Both the position numbers and the translations under genes were made by a program. This document shows, in pieces, positions 23,319 to 30,135 of a stretch of 30,135 nucleotides of DNA (the first letter of the stretch is position 1; every line of letters starts with the position of its first letter). The notes beneath the pieces were generated by a model. It saw nothing but the letters and a program-made list of their open reading frames with translations, was not told where the DNA came from and ran no database searches. Origin of the DNA: Bacillota bacterium (GTDB lineage: Bacteria > Bacillota > Clostridia > Christensenellales > SZUA-584). Location: the NCBI GenBank assembly GCA_023399095.1, contig JAEWQS010000120.1, positions 1 through 30,135 on the forward strand. Direction: 5' to 3'.

Positions 23319-25133
23319 ATGGGAGAGATCAGACGACTTCCAAAAAACGTATCCGATAAAATCGCGGCTGGAGAAGTGGTGGAGCGCCCGCTGAGCGTTG
23401 TTAAAGAACTCATCGAAAACGCGATTGATGCAGGCTCGAGCGCTATCAGCATCAGCATCACAGGCGGCGGAGTCAAGCAGCTTTGCGTCACGGATAACGG
23501 CAAGGGTATTGACGCAGAGGACGCGGAGCTTGCTTTTGAAAAGCACGCGACAAGCAAAATATCGACCGAAAATGATCTGTATTTTATCAACACGCAGGGC
23601 TTTCGCGGTGAAGCACTGTCCAGTATTGCGGCCGTGTCCGTTGTGGATATGAAGACGAAAAGGCGTGAGGCAGAACTTGGCACTCAGATACGCGTATCGG
23701 GCGGCAGAATGGACGGTATCAGCCCTGCGGGGCTGCCGGACGGCACGTCTGTGACGGTCAGCAATTTGTTTTATAACGTTCCCGCACGGCTTAAGTTTTT
23801 GAAGTCGGATCAGCAGGAGGCCGCGTATGTCTCAGATCTCGTATCGCGGTATATACTTGCTTTTCCCGAAATTTCGTTCCATTACACCTCTCAGGGCAAA
23901 ACGATCTATCACAGCCCGGGCAACGGCGACTTAAAGGATGCGATCTATTGCGTATACGGCGCCGCACTCATGGATAATATTGTTTATGTATCAGATGAAG
24001 CTAACGATAATAAAGTGGAAGGTTATGTGTCGCGGCCGGGTGCTGTAATGAAAAACAAGCAGAAGGGTTCGCTTTTTGTCAACAGGCGCTTTGTCAGAAG
24101 CTCGGCACTTGGCGACATGGTCAAAAGCGCATACGGGACTACGCTTGTGAAGGGCGAATCGCCTTTTTATGCGCTCAATATCATGCTTCCGCCGGGTTCG
24201 GTGGATGTCAACGTGCATCCCAATAAGCTTCAAGTGCGTTTTCGTGACAATGCGGCAGTGGAATACGTGATAAAGGAAGCTGTTTCGCAGGCCTCCAACG
24301 AGATTCGCGGCAGTGTGATGATCGATATGCCTGCTCAGCCCGAAAAACCACGCAGCAGCGTGGAAATGCAGGCACCCAAGGAAGTGTTTCAGACGGCATT
24401 GTTTTCGGGCTTTGGCGGCGCGGCTCTTAAGGAGACGATAACGGCGCAGCCCACACATGAGACTTATATCTATGAGGCTCCGCGCGAGGTGGATGACAGT
24501 CTGAATTCGGAAGACGTAGCAATCGATATGCCGGAATCTCAATATGAGAGTGTACCCGCGATTGATGAGCCACAGGGCTTTCGTTTGATAGGTTGTTTTT
24601 CGGACACCTATGTGCTTGTGGAACAGGGAGATGATCTGCTGATTATAGACCAACATGCTGCTCATGAGCGTTTGCTGTATGATAAGTTTATCAATACTCA
24701 AAGCAGCGCGTCTCAGCCGCTGCTGATACCGTCTGTGCTCACCGTGTCTCACGCGCAAAAACTGCTTATTGATGATAATTTAAGCGTATTTCAATCGCTC
24801 GGTTTTGATATCGAGCCTTTTGGTACGCTTGAATATAAAGTGAGCGCAGTGCCTATGGTTGTATCCGGCGTATCTGTGACTGAGCTTATCAATGACGTGC
24901 TCGGTGAGATATCGGAGAACCGAGGAAAAGAAGTGCTCAAAAGAGAGCTTATTATACGCGCATCATGCCGCAGTGCTGTGAAAGCAGGAGATAAGCTATC
25001 GCAAGCTGAACTGCTCAGCGTCGCACAGAGCTTTTTGAACACAGGCGTGACGCCGACCTGTCCGCACGGACGGCCTGTCATTACCGTCATAACAAAGAAG
25101 CAGATAGAAAAAAGTTTTAAGAGAGTATTATGA
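23319..25133 (+). CDS. mutL: DNA mismatch repair protein MutL
   Basis: A 604-residue protein. The N-terminal GHKL ATPase has ELIENAIDAG, DNGKGI, KHATSKI and QGFRGEAL; the 'S5-like' domain has VDVNVHPNK. A Gln/Pro/Glu-rich linker spans about 335-410. The C-terminal domain has the endonuclease metal motif DQHAAHERLLYD (D444 onward; the usual final Glu is Asp here), ACRSAVKAGD, and CPHGRP (C581, H583), so it is a nicking-competent MutL of the type found where MutH is absent. AAAGGGAGG precedes the ATG. Its stop overlaps the miaA start (ATGA). Confidence 0.96.
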   Translation: MGEIRRLPKNVSDKIAAGEVVERPLSVVKELIENAIDAGSSAISISITGGGVKQLCVTDNGKGIDAEDAELAFEKHATSKISTENDLYFINTQGFRGEALSSIAAVSVVDMKTKRREAELGTQIRVSGGRMDGISPAGLPDGTSVTVSNLFYNVPARLKFLKSDQQEAAYVSDLVSRYILAFPEISFHYTSQGKTIYHSPGNGDLKDAIYCVYGAALMDNIVYVSDEANDNKVEGYVSRPGAVMKNKQKGSLFVNRRFVRSSALGDMVKSAYGTTLVKGESPFYALNIMLPPGSVDVNVHPNKLQVRFRDNAAVEYVIKEAVSQASNEIRGSVMIDMPAQPEKPRSSVEMQAPKEVFQTALFSGFGGAALKETITAQPTHETYIYEAPREVDDSLNSEDVAIDMPESQYESVPAIDEPQGFRLIGCFSDTYVLVEQGDDLLIIDQHAAHERLLYDKFINTQSSASQPLLIPSVLTVSHAQKLLIDDNLSVFQSLGFDIEPFGTLEYKVSAVPMVVSGVSVTELINDVLGEISENRGKEVLKRELIIRASCRSAVKAGDKLSQAELLSVAQSFLNTGVTPTCPHGRPVITVITKKQIEKSFKRVL

Positions 25134-26047
25134 GACGATTTATCATCATCACCGGGCCCACGGCTTCGGGGAAAACAAAGGTTTCTGTTGAGGTGGCAAA
25201 GCAGCTTGGTACCTGTATTGTTTCCGCTGACAGCATGCAGATATATAAAGGCATGGATATTGGCACGGCCAAAGCGACTCAAGAAGAAATGCAGGGTGTC
25301 AGACATGAGATGATCGACATCGTGAATCCTGATGAAGCCTATTCCGCTGCCGAATTTCAAAAGAGCGCTACTTCTCTTATAGAAAAAGCCAACGCAAAAG
25401 GCGAAGCCCCTGTCGTCGCAGGCGGAACAGGACTGTATATTAATTCTTTGGTATACAGCTTAAATTTTGGCAAAAAGTGTAGCGATGACATAATTCGACA
25501 AAAGTATACACAACTTGCGGATGACAAAAGCACAGAATACTTGTATAATATACTGGAAAAAAAAGACCCTGAATATGCCAAAATCATCGCAAATACGGAC
25601 AAAAGGCGTATCATACGCCGCCTTGAGATATTAGAATCAAAGGGCGAAACCGCGTATAATTTCAGGCAACCCAACACGGATGACGATTTCTTGATGATTG
25701 GGCTAACCCTGCCAAGAGATATGCTCTACGAGCGTATCGAGGCGCGCGTGGATGAAATGATACAATTGGGTCTTGTGGATGAAGCGCGTCGTATATATGA
25801 CGCATATGGTGATATCAATGCGCTTAAAGCCATAGGCTACAAAGAACTCATATGTTATTTTAAAGGTGAAACGGGTCTTGATGAAGCTTTTTCGTTGATC
25901 AAACGTAATACAAGGCGGTTTGCCAAGCGGCAGATGACCTGGTTTCGACGGGATGAACGCATTGTCTGGTTTGATGTTTGCACACATCCATGTATAGAAG
26001 ACACAATAAATGATATAATGCTTTATATAAAAGGAAAGGGGTTTTAA
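25130..26047 (+). CDS. miaA: tRNA dimethylallyltransferase MiaA
   Basis: A 305-residue enzyme that transfers a dimethylallyl group to N6 of A37 in tRNAs reading UNN, the substrate step for MiaB encoded at 17126. P-loop GPTASGKT at 9-16, then SADSMQIYKGMDIGTAK, VAGGTGLY, and the C-terminal ALKAIGYKEL and RNTRRFAKRQMTWFRRD motifs. Full family length. The ATG overlaps the mutL stop by four bases; hfq starts two bases after its stop. In many Firmicutes miaA is followed by hfq, as here. Confidence 0.96.
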   Translation: MRRFIIITGPTASGKTKVSVEVAKQLGTCIVSADSMQIYKGMDIGTAKATQEEMQGVRHEMIDIVNPDEAYSAAEFQKSATSLIEKANAKGEAPVVAGGTGLYINSLVYSLNFGKKCSDDIIRQKYTQLADDKSTEYLYNILEKKDPEYAKIIANTDKRRIIRRLEILESKGETAYNFRQPNTDDDFLMIGLTLPRDMLYERIEARVDEMIQLGLVDEARRIYDAYGDINALKAIGYKELICYFKGETGLDEAFSLIKRNTRRFAKRQMTWFRRDERIVWFDVCTHPCIEDTINDIMLYIKGKGF

Positions 26048-26048
26048 T

Positions 26049-26303
26049 ATGCAAAAGTCAGTCATCGTTCTCCAGGATGTTTTTTTAAATCAGGTTCGCA
26101 AAGAACACGTGATTGTGACGATTCATTTGACAAACGGCTATCAGATCAAAGGCACGGTAAAGGGGTTTGATAATTTTACGATCATCCTCGATAGTGACGG
26201 TAAGCAACTGATGATCTATAAGCACGCAGTGTCCACAATATCGCCTTCGAGAGCCGTATTCTTCACGTTCTCAGACAAACAGAAAGAATCACCGGAAGAA
26301 TAA
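26049..26303 (+). CDS. hfq: RNA chaperone Hfq
   Basis: An 84-residue Sm-like protein that forms hexamers and binds U-rich and A-rich RNA. The N-terminal LQDVFLNQVRKE and the Sm2 motif YKHAVST (57-60 YKHA) are intact, with the fold core VIVTIHLTNGYQIKGTVKGFDNFTIIL. The short acidic tail is typical of Gram-positive Hfq. The ATG is two bases after the miaA stop, with AAAGGGG upstream inside miaA. Encoded between miaA and the PLP gene. Confidence 0.96.
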   Translation: MQKSVIVLQDVFLNQVRKEHVIVTIHLTNGYQIKGTVKGFDNFTIILDSDGKQLMIYKHAVSTISPSRAVFFTFSDKQKESPEE

Positions 26304-26306
26304 CAT

Positions 26307-27575
26307 ATGCAGACACTCGACAACTTAAAAATAAGCAGGAAAACTCAATCGCTTGTTAATGACGCGGAGAGAGCTGTTTCACATGTCTTCAAACCCATTG
26401 AAACAACGGCGGAAAACAATCAATACAAAGTGATTGATGCGTTTCGTCAGGAAAACATCAGCCAGCGTCATTTTGCGCCCACCACGGGCTATGGCTATGC
26501 GGATGAGGGCAGACAGGCTCTGTGTAACGTGTTTGCACGCATCGTCATGGCACAAAAGGCTGTGGTGAGTCCGCATATTGCTTCGGGTACGCACGCGATT
26601 TCGCTTGCTTTATATGCATTGCTGCGCCCTTTGGATACGCTTATCAGTGTGACGGGACCTCCGTACGATACGCTGCAAAATGTCATCGGCAAGAAGAGTG
26701 CAGGTGATACCGGCTCGCTTATGGATTGGGCCGTAAACTATCAGCAGGTGAATATGCTCCCAAGCGGGAGCATCGATTTGGCGCGCGTAGAACGTGTGAT
26801 TAAATCCTGCGAGCGCCCTAAGGCGCTCTTTATTCAGCGCTCCCGAGGCTATGAATGGCGCAAAGCGATTTCCACACTGGAAATACGCGAATTTGTTCTC
26901 GCCATTAAACGTCAGTATCCCGAAATCATTATTATTGTTGATAACTGTTATGGTGAGTTTTGCGAGCTTGAAGAGCCCATAGAATGTGGTGTGGATCTGA
27001 TTGCGGGTTCAATGATCAAAAATCCGGGTGGCGGGTTTGCGCCCACTGGCGGCTATGTGGCCGGGCGCGCAGACCTTGTGGAGCTTGTGGAAAACAGACT
27101 GACGTGTCCCGGACTTGGCATGGAGGTCGGCTCGTATGAAGCGTCATATCGCAGCTTTTTTCAGGGGCTTTTTATGGCACCGCATGTGGTGGGACAAGCA
27201 CTCAAAGGCAGCGTGCTTTTCGCCAAGGTTTTTGAGACGCTCGGATACAAGGTGTTTCCAAAGCATGATGATACCAGAAGCGATATCACGCAATCGATCA
27301 TGCTGGAAGATGAGCAGCTGCTTTTGGCCTATACGCGCGGCATACAAAAAGCCGCGGCTGTAGACAGCCGGGCTGTGCCTGTGCCCTGGGATATGCCGGG
27401 TTATGATGACCCGATCGTCATGGCCGCGGGGACGTTCGTTCAGGGCGCTTCTATAGAGCTCAGCGCGGACGCGCCTGTGAAACCGCCGTATATTGTTTAC
27501 GCACAAGGCGGCTTAACCTATACCCACATGAAGCTGGGGCTCATGACGGCGCTCGAGGAAATGAATGTTACCTGA
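26307..27575 (+). CDS. ynbB: PLP-dependent protein of the YnbB / methionine gamma-lyase-like family
   Basis: A 422-residue fold-type I PLP protein of the group annotated as 'methionine gamma-lyase family' or 'aluminium resistance' protein, usually next to miaA-hfq in Firmicutes. Motifs are PHIASGTHAISLALYALLRP, SVTGPPYDTLQNVIG, VDNCYGEF (PLP-ring Asp) and GSMIKNPGGG with the probable Schiff-base Lys238. The physiological reaction is not established in the family. The start at ATG 26307 is three bases after hfq. Its 3' end overlaps the convergent lexA by eight bases, and I see no terminator between them. Confidence 0.85.
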   Translation: MQTLDNLKISRKTQSLVNDAERAVSHVFKPIETTAENNQYKVIDAFRQENISQRHFAPTTGYGYADEGRQALCNVFARIVMAQKAVVSPHIASGTHAISLALYALLRPLDTLISVTGPPYDTLQNVIGKKSAGDTGSLMDWAVNYQQVNMLPSGSIDLARVERVIKSCERPKALFIQRSRGYEWRKAISTLEIREFVLAIKRQYPEIIIIVDNCYGEFCELEEPIECGVDLIAGSMIKNPGGGFAPTGGYVAGRADLVELVENRLTCPGLGMEVGSYEASYRSFFQGLFMAPHVVGQALKGSVLFAKVFETLGYKVFPKHDDTRSDITQSIMLEDEQLLLAYTRGIQKAAAVDSRAVPVPWDMPGYDDPIVMAAGTFVQGASIELSADAPVKPPYIVYAQGGLTYTHMKLGLMTALEEMNVT

Positions 27576-28173
27576 ACATGCGCAGCACACCGATCACCTT
27601 GCCGAGTATATCGATATTGCGCGTGTAGATTGGTGCATAATTGTCATTTTCGGGCTGAAGACGGACATGTCCGTTTTCCACAAAAAAACGTTTGACGGTG
27701 GCTTCGTCCTCGAGCAATGCGACGACGATGTCGCCGTTTTGTGCGTAATCCTGTTTTTGTGCGATGATCTTGTCTCTATCAAATATGCCGGCATTAACCA
27801 TGCTGTCGCCGCAGACGTTTAATATAAAAACGTCGTCGCTGCCAAGAAGTGAATAGGGGAGAGAGAGGTATTCTTCAATGTTTTCTACGGCTGTAATCGG
27901 GTAACCCGCTGCGACTCGACCCAAAACAGGCACTGCCACCATACGCTGCTTTTGTGCGCTGCCGTCCAGAATCATGATGGTACGCGGCTTGGCCGGATCT
28001 CTTGAGATATAACCCTTTCTTTCGAGCTTTGTGAGATGTGCATGCGCTGTCGATGTGGATTTCAGATCAAGAGCCTGACAGATATCGCGCACGCAGGGCG
28101 CGTAGCCGTTGTCATTGATGTAATCCTTTAAGTATTCGAGCACTTCGTTTTGCCGCCGTGTCAAATCTTCCAT
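27568..28173 (-). CDS. lexA: LexA SOS repressor
   Basis: A 201-residue repressor. The N-terminal winged helix (1-65) has RRQNEVLEYLKDY and STAHAHLTKLERKGY. The self-cleavage site is A89-G90 (GRVAAGYP), and the catalytic dyad is Ser124 (GDSMVNAGI) and Lys161 (EDEATVKRFF). It represses DNA-damage genes and is inactivated by RecA-stimulated self-cleavage. GTGAGG precedes the ATG. A strong promoter and a candidate LexA box lie upstream (28266-28316). Downstream it overlaps the YnbB-family gene by eight bases. Confidence 0.95.
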   Translation of the reverse strand: MEDLTRRQNEVLEYLKDYINDNGYAPCVRDICQALDLKSTSTAHAHLTKLERKGYISRDPAKPRTIMILDGSAQKQRMVAVPVLGRVAAGYPITAVENIEEYLSLPYSLLGSDDVFILNVCGDSMVNAGIFDRDKIIAQKQDYAQNGDIVVALLEDEATVKRFFVENGHVRLQPENDNYAPIYTRNIDILGKVIGVLRMFR

Positions 28174-28265
28174 AGAAACCTCACTTGTGTTTTATATTGC
28201 TCCGACCGAATAAACATTACCATTATAAAAAATATAACATGTTTGTCCGTCTTCTTACTAAAAAA

Positions 28266-28294
28266 AATATAACAAAACCTTGGCTTGATGTCAA
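28266..28294 (-). promoter_or_regulatory. SigA promoter of lexA
   Basis: On the minus strand, a perfect TTGACA (28294-28289), 17-base spacer, TATATT (28271-28266), giving a leader of about 85 bases. A second TATAAT (28227-28222) with a poor -35 lies closer to the gene and contains AACATGTT in its spacer region. Confidence 0.65.
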
Positions 28295-28304
28295 TGAAAA
28301 ATGC

Positions 28305-28316
28305 AAACAAATGTTC
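28305..28316 (-). promoter_or_regulatory. Candidate LexA box upstream of the lexA promoter
   Basis: Read on the lexA strand it is GAAC-ATTT-GTTT, one base from the Gram-positive GAAC-N4-GTTC pattern. It lies about 10 bases upstream of the -35 and directly after the stop of the tyrosine recombinase. Autoregulation of lexA is the family norm; this site is a sequence match only. Confidence 0.4.
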
Positions 28317-29354
28317 TTATTGGTCGTCAGGATCGAACAAAACAGCCTCAGACGCCTTTTTTCTGCGTGATTCGTCGATCGCAGCATAATGTTTCCGCGT
28401 GGTATTGACGTCTTTATGCCCAAGAACATCCGCCACAAGATAGATATCGCCTGTTTGCTGATATAACAACGTCCCATATGTGGTTCGCAGCTTGTGTGGA
28501 GAGATATTTTTCAGTGGAACGGCAAGCTGAGCATACTTTTGAACGAGCATCTGCAGGGCACGAACACTCATTCGCTTACTCTGGAGGGAGAGAAACAGGG
28601 GAGAGCTGAGGCTATAGTTAGCGGCGCTTTTCCTCTGCTCCAGATACTGCTCAAGAGCACCTGCGGTCTGTTCGCTGAAATATAGCAAAGTTTCATTGCC
28701 GCCTTTACGCAGCACCTTAAATGAACGACTTTGAAGATCAATATCGCTGACGTCCAGCGCGCAGAGCTCGCTGATGCGAATGCCGGTTGTAAGAAACAGC
28801 GTAAATATCGCAAGATCGCGCAGGCGCGTGCGTTGGTGATAGTCTAGCTGCTTGTCCGTCAGGCCGTCACCGGTGTCGATCACATGCAGCAGTTTTAAAG
28901 CTTCGCTTTGATCCAAACGCAATATCGGCTTTTCATGAATTTTCGGTGTCTGTAGGCGTGTGGTCACGTTATTTTCAAGCATTTCTTTGTTATAGTAGTA
29001 CTTAAAAAAAGCGCGTAAAGTTGACAGCTTGCGCGCAATGCCTTTTTCACCGTTTTCTATGGCAGTATCATCTTTATAATATAAAGACACATATTCAAGA
29101 AAACGTTCGATGTCTGTTAAGGTAATTGCATTTAAATCGGACGCCTTCATATTGTTGCTGTCTTTACCGAGCTCGTTTTCCAGAAAGCTGAAAAAGAGGC
29201 GCAGATCGTATGCGTAATTGATACGAGTGAGTAACAATGTATTTGGTTCGATGCCACGGAAATACTCAAGGCAGAACTTGGGCAGCGTATCGAGTACACG
29301 GCGCAGTTTTTCTGTCTTTTGAATATTGATTTCCGTTTTGCTGAGTTTGGACAT
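28317..29354 (-). CDS. Tyrosine recombinase, Xer-like
   Basis: A 345-residue recombinase from ATG 29354, preferred over ATG 29372 because CAGG lies six bases upstream and the promoter would leave almost no leader for the earlier ATG. The N-terminal SAM-like DNA-binding domain (TLPKFCLEYFRGI...NYAYDLRLFFSFLE) recalls the single-recombinase XerS type. Catalytic residues in this numbering are Arg194 (TTGIRISEL), Lys218 (RKGG), His287 and Arg290 (SPHKLR), His313 (LGHKD) and Tyr323 (RKHYAAI). Complete and probably active. It may resolve chromosome dimers or act on a local site; a prominent inverted repeat lies just upstream of its promoter. Not accompanied by phage genes here. Confidence 0.88.
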   Translation of the reverse strand: MSKLSKTEINIQKTEKLRRVLDTLPKFCLEYFRGIEPNTLLLTRINYAYDLRLFFSFLENELGKDSNNMKASDLNAITLTDIERFLEYVSLYYKDDTAIENGEKGIARKLSTLRAFFKYYYNKEMLENNVTTRLQTPKIHEKPILRLDQSEALKLLHVIDTGDGLTDKQLDYHQRTRLRDLAIFTLFLTTGIRISELCALDVSDIDLQSRSFKVLRKGGNETLLYFSEQTAGALEQYLEQRKSAANYSLSSPLFLSLQSKRMSVRALQMLVQKYAQLAVPLKNISPHKLRTTYGTLLYQQTGDIYLVADVLGHKDVNTTRKHYAAIDESRRKKASEAVLFDPDDQ

Positions 29355-29378
29355 ACAATACCTGCAAATCATATTAGA

Positions 29379-29407
29379 TGTGATAATTATAGCTCATTTG
29401 TGATAAT
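29379..29407. repeat. Paired direct repeat TGTGATAAT around the recombinase promoter
   Basis: TGTGATAAT occurs at 29379-29387 and 29399-29407, exactly 20 bases apart (two helical turns). One copy is in the promoter spacer and the other abuts the -10 and start region, the expected placement for an operator bound by a dimer. Confidence 0.5.
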
Positions 29408-29414
29408 ATCGCAA
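29386..29414 (-). promoter_or_regulatory. Candidate SigA promoter of the tyrosine recombinase
   Basis: On the minus strand, TTGCGA (29414-29409), 17-base spacer, perfect TATAAT (29391-29386). The -35 abuts the inverted repeat at 29414-29451. Confidence 0.55.
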
Positions 29415-29451
29415 TAACTATGCGCAAAACTAGCCTTTTACGCATAGTTAT
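29414..29451. repeat. 11-bp inverted repeat between rnhA and the tyrosine recombinase
   Basis: ATAACTATGCG (29414-29424) is perfectly inverted at 29441-29451 (CGCATAGTTAT). After one mismatch the symmetry continues with AAAA against TTTT, leaving a short central spacer. There is no T-run on either strand, so it is not a normal terminator. Arm and spacer sizes are compatible with a tyrosine-recombinase core site or an operator. Confidence 0.65.
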
Positions 29452-29462
29452 AAATATCCCAT

Positions 29463-29906
29463 TTATGCTTTGTTATCCTTAATCGCTTTTCTTGCAAGCT
29501 CATCACAAATGTTGTTATACTTATCGTCAGAGTGTCCCTTAACCTTTTTGTATGAGACCTTATGATTTTGTGCGGCTTGCAGAATCTCTTTCCATAGGTC
29601 TTGATTCTCCACAGGTTGTTTGGATGCGTTTTTCCAACCGTTTGAAAGCCATTTATCGATCCATCCGCGTTCGAATGCGTTATGGATATATGCACTATCA
29701 GTATGGACGATCACGCTGCACGGCTCTTTAAGTGCTTTTAGCGCTTCGAGCACGGCGGATAATTCCATGCGGTTATTCGTCGTATCCGGCTCAAAGCCGC
29801 TGATCTTTTTTTCGTTACCCTTATAGATCAGCACGGCGGCCCAACCGCCGGGCCCCGGATTATGTGAGCAAGCGCCGTCTGTATATATGATAACCTCTTT
29901 CATCAT
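29463..29906 (-). CDS. rnhA: Ribonuclease HI
   Basis: A 147-residue enzyme that cuts the RNA strand of RNA-DNA hybrids. The four catalytic acids are all present: Asp10 (YTDGACSHNPGPGG), Glu48 (NNRMEL), Asp70 (HTDSAY), Asp135 (ICDELA), with His125 in KGHSDD. The basic handle region (WIDKWLSNGWKNASKQPVEN) is of the Escherichia coli RNase HI type. The start ATG 29906 overlaps the proC stop (ATGA), so it is coupled to proC; ATG 29903 follows immediately. Confidence 0.95.
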   Translation of the reverse strand: MMKEVIIYTDGACSHNPGPGGWAAVLIYKGNEKKISGFEPDTTNNRMELSAVLEALKALKEPCSVIVHTDSAYIHNAFERGWIDKWLSNGWKNASKQPVENQDLWKEILQAAQNHKVSYKKVKGHSDDKYNNICDELARKAIKDNKA

Positions 29907-30135
29907 AATTTAGACATTTTCTGGGATTTATCCGCGCATTTGACCACAGCGTTCATGACAGCGCTGCGAAAACCATCATTTTCGAGTGATTTGACCGCTT
30001 CAATCGTTGTTCCGCCCGGCGAACAAACTTCGTCTTTGAGCACACCTGGATGGCTGCCGGTATTAAGCACCATTTTGGCGCTGCCCATCACCGTTTGCGC
30101 GGCAAGCTTTTGTGCCTGTGCGCGTGTCAGCCCGC
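29903..30135 (-). CDS. proC: Pyrroline-5-carboxylate reductase, C-terminal part (truncated by window edge)
   Basis: The gene enters from the right edge; only the last 76 or so residues are seen. They include the helix GLTRAQAQKLAAQTVMGSAK and the diagnostic PGVLKDEVCSPGGTTIEAVKSLE, the substrate-binding C-terminal dimer domain of ProC, which reduces pyrroline-5-carboxylate to proline with NAD(P)H. The stop overlaps the rnhA start. Identity is secure; completeness cannot be judged. Confidence 0.92.
   Translation of the reverse strand, partial: GLTRAQAQKLAAQTVMGSAKMVLNTGSHPGVLKDEVCSPGGTTIEAVKSLENDGFRSAVMNAVVKCADKSQKMSKL

Noticed and set aside
22300..24758. Long minus-strand ORFs within mutS and mutL
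   Set aside because: They are Arg/His/Cys-rich shadows opposite strongly conserved genes with all motifs intact.
1..30135. CRISPR array, insertion sequence or rRNA operon
   Set aside because: No regularly spaced repeats, transposase motifs, terminal repeats or rRNA sequences were seen anywhere in the window.

Overview
The window looks like a chromosomal segment of an endospore-forming Clostridia-type Firmicute. The evidence is a cotJABC spore-coat operon, a second CotJC-type manganese catalase, a GerQ-like coat protein, Shine-Dalgarno-led genes with frequent TTG starts, TTGACA/TATAAT-type promoters, and the linkage mutS-mutL-miaA-hfq-ynbB followed by lexA. I cannot resolve family or genus. 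Most of the window is moderate-GC core sequence. Two stretches, about 9.9-11.2 kb and 15.4-16.2 kb, are visibly more AT-rich.

Layout. 1-474: C-terminal part of ribonuclease Z. 648-4610: a sporulation neighbourhood with cotJA-cotJB-cotJC, a GerQ-like protein, a 54-residue Asn/Gln-rich peptide and a second Mn catalase, with a metal-dependent amidohydrolase embedded in it. 4858-9798: a complete BMP-family nucleoside-type ABC importer (lipoprotein, double ATPase, two permeases). 9925-11393: a dCache-like GGDEF gene broken by a -1 frameshift. 11537-12829: guanine deaminase. 12967-15335: an M32 carboxypeptidase and NudC. 15481-16147: an AT-rich, twice-frameshifted gene resembling PD-(D/E)XK-type proteins. 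16234-17026: eight tRNA genes on the minus strand with a clear promoter and terminator. 17126-20635: miaB, a membrane-anchored HExxH protein, and a convergent lipoprotein. 20743-27575: mutS, mutL, miaA, hfq and a PLP protein (YnbB family). 27568-30135, minus strand: lexA, a tyrosine recombinase, rnhA and the 3' end of proC.

How the genes fit together. The importer and guanine deaminase suggest purine uptake and salvage. MiaA and MiaB make ms2i6A37, and two of the encoded tRNAs (Phe and Tyr) carry the A36-A37-A38 substrate pattern. MutS/MutL, LexA, RNase HI and the recombinase are genome-maintenance functions.

Most worth a second look: the inverted repeat and paired direct repeats around the tyrosine recombinase promoter; three single-base frameshifts at or beside homopolymers, confined to two accessory genes; the short Asn/Gln-rich spore-associated peptide; and the uncharacterised HEYGHH protein next to a lipoprotein. 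I found no CRISPR array, no insertion sequence and no compelling multi-gene novel system.
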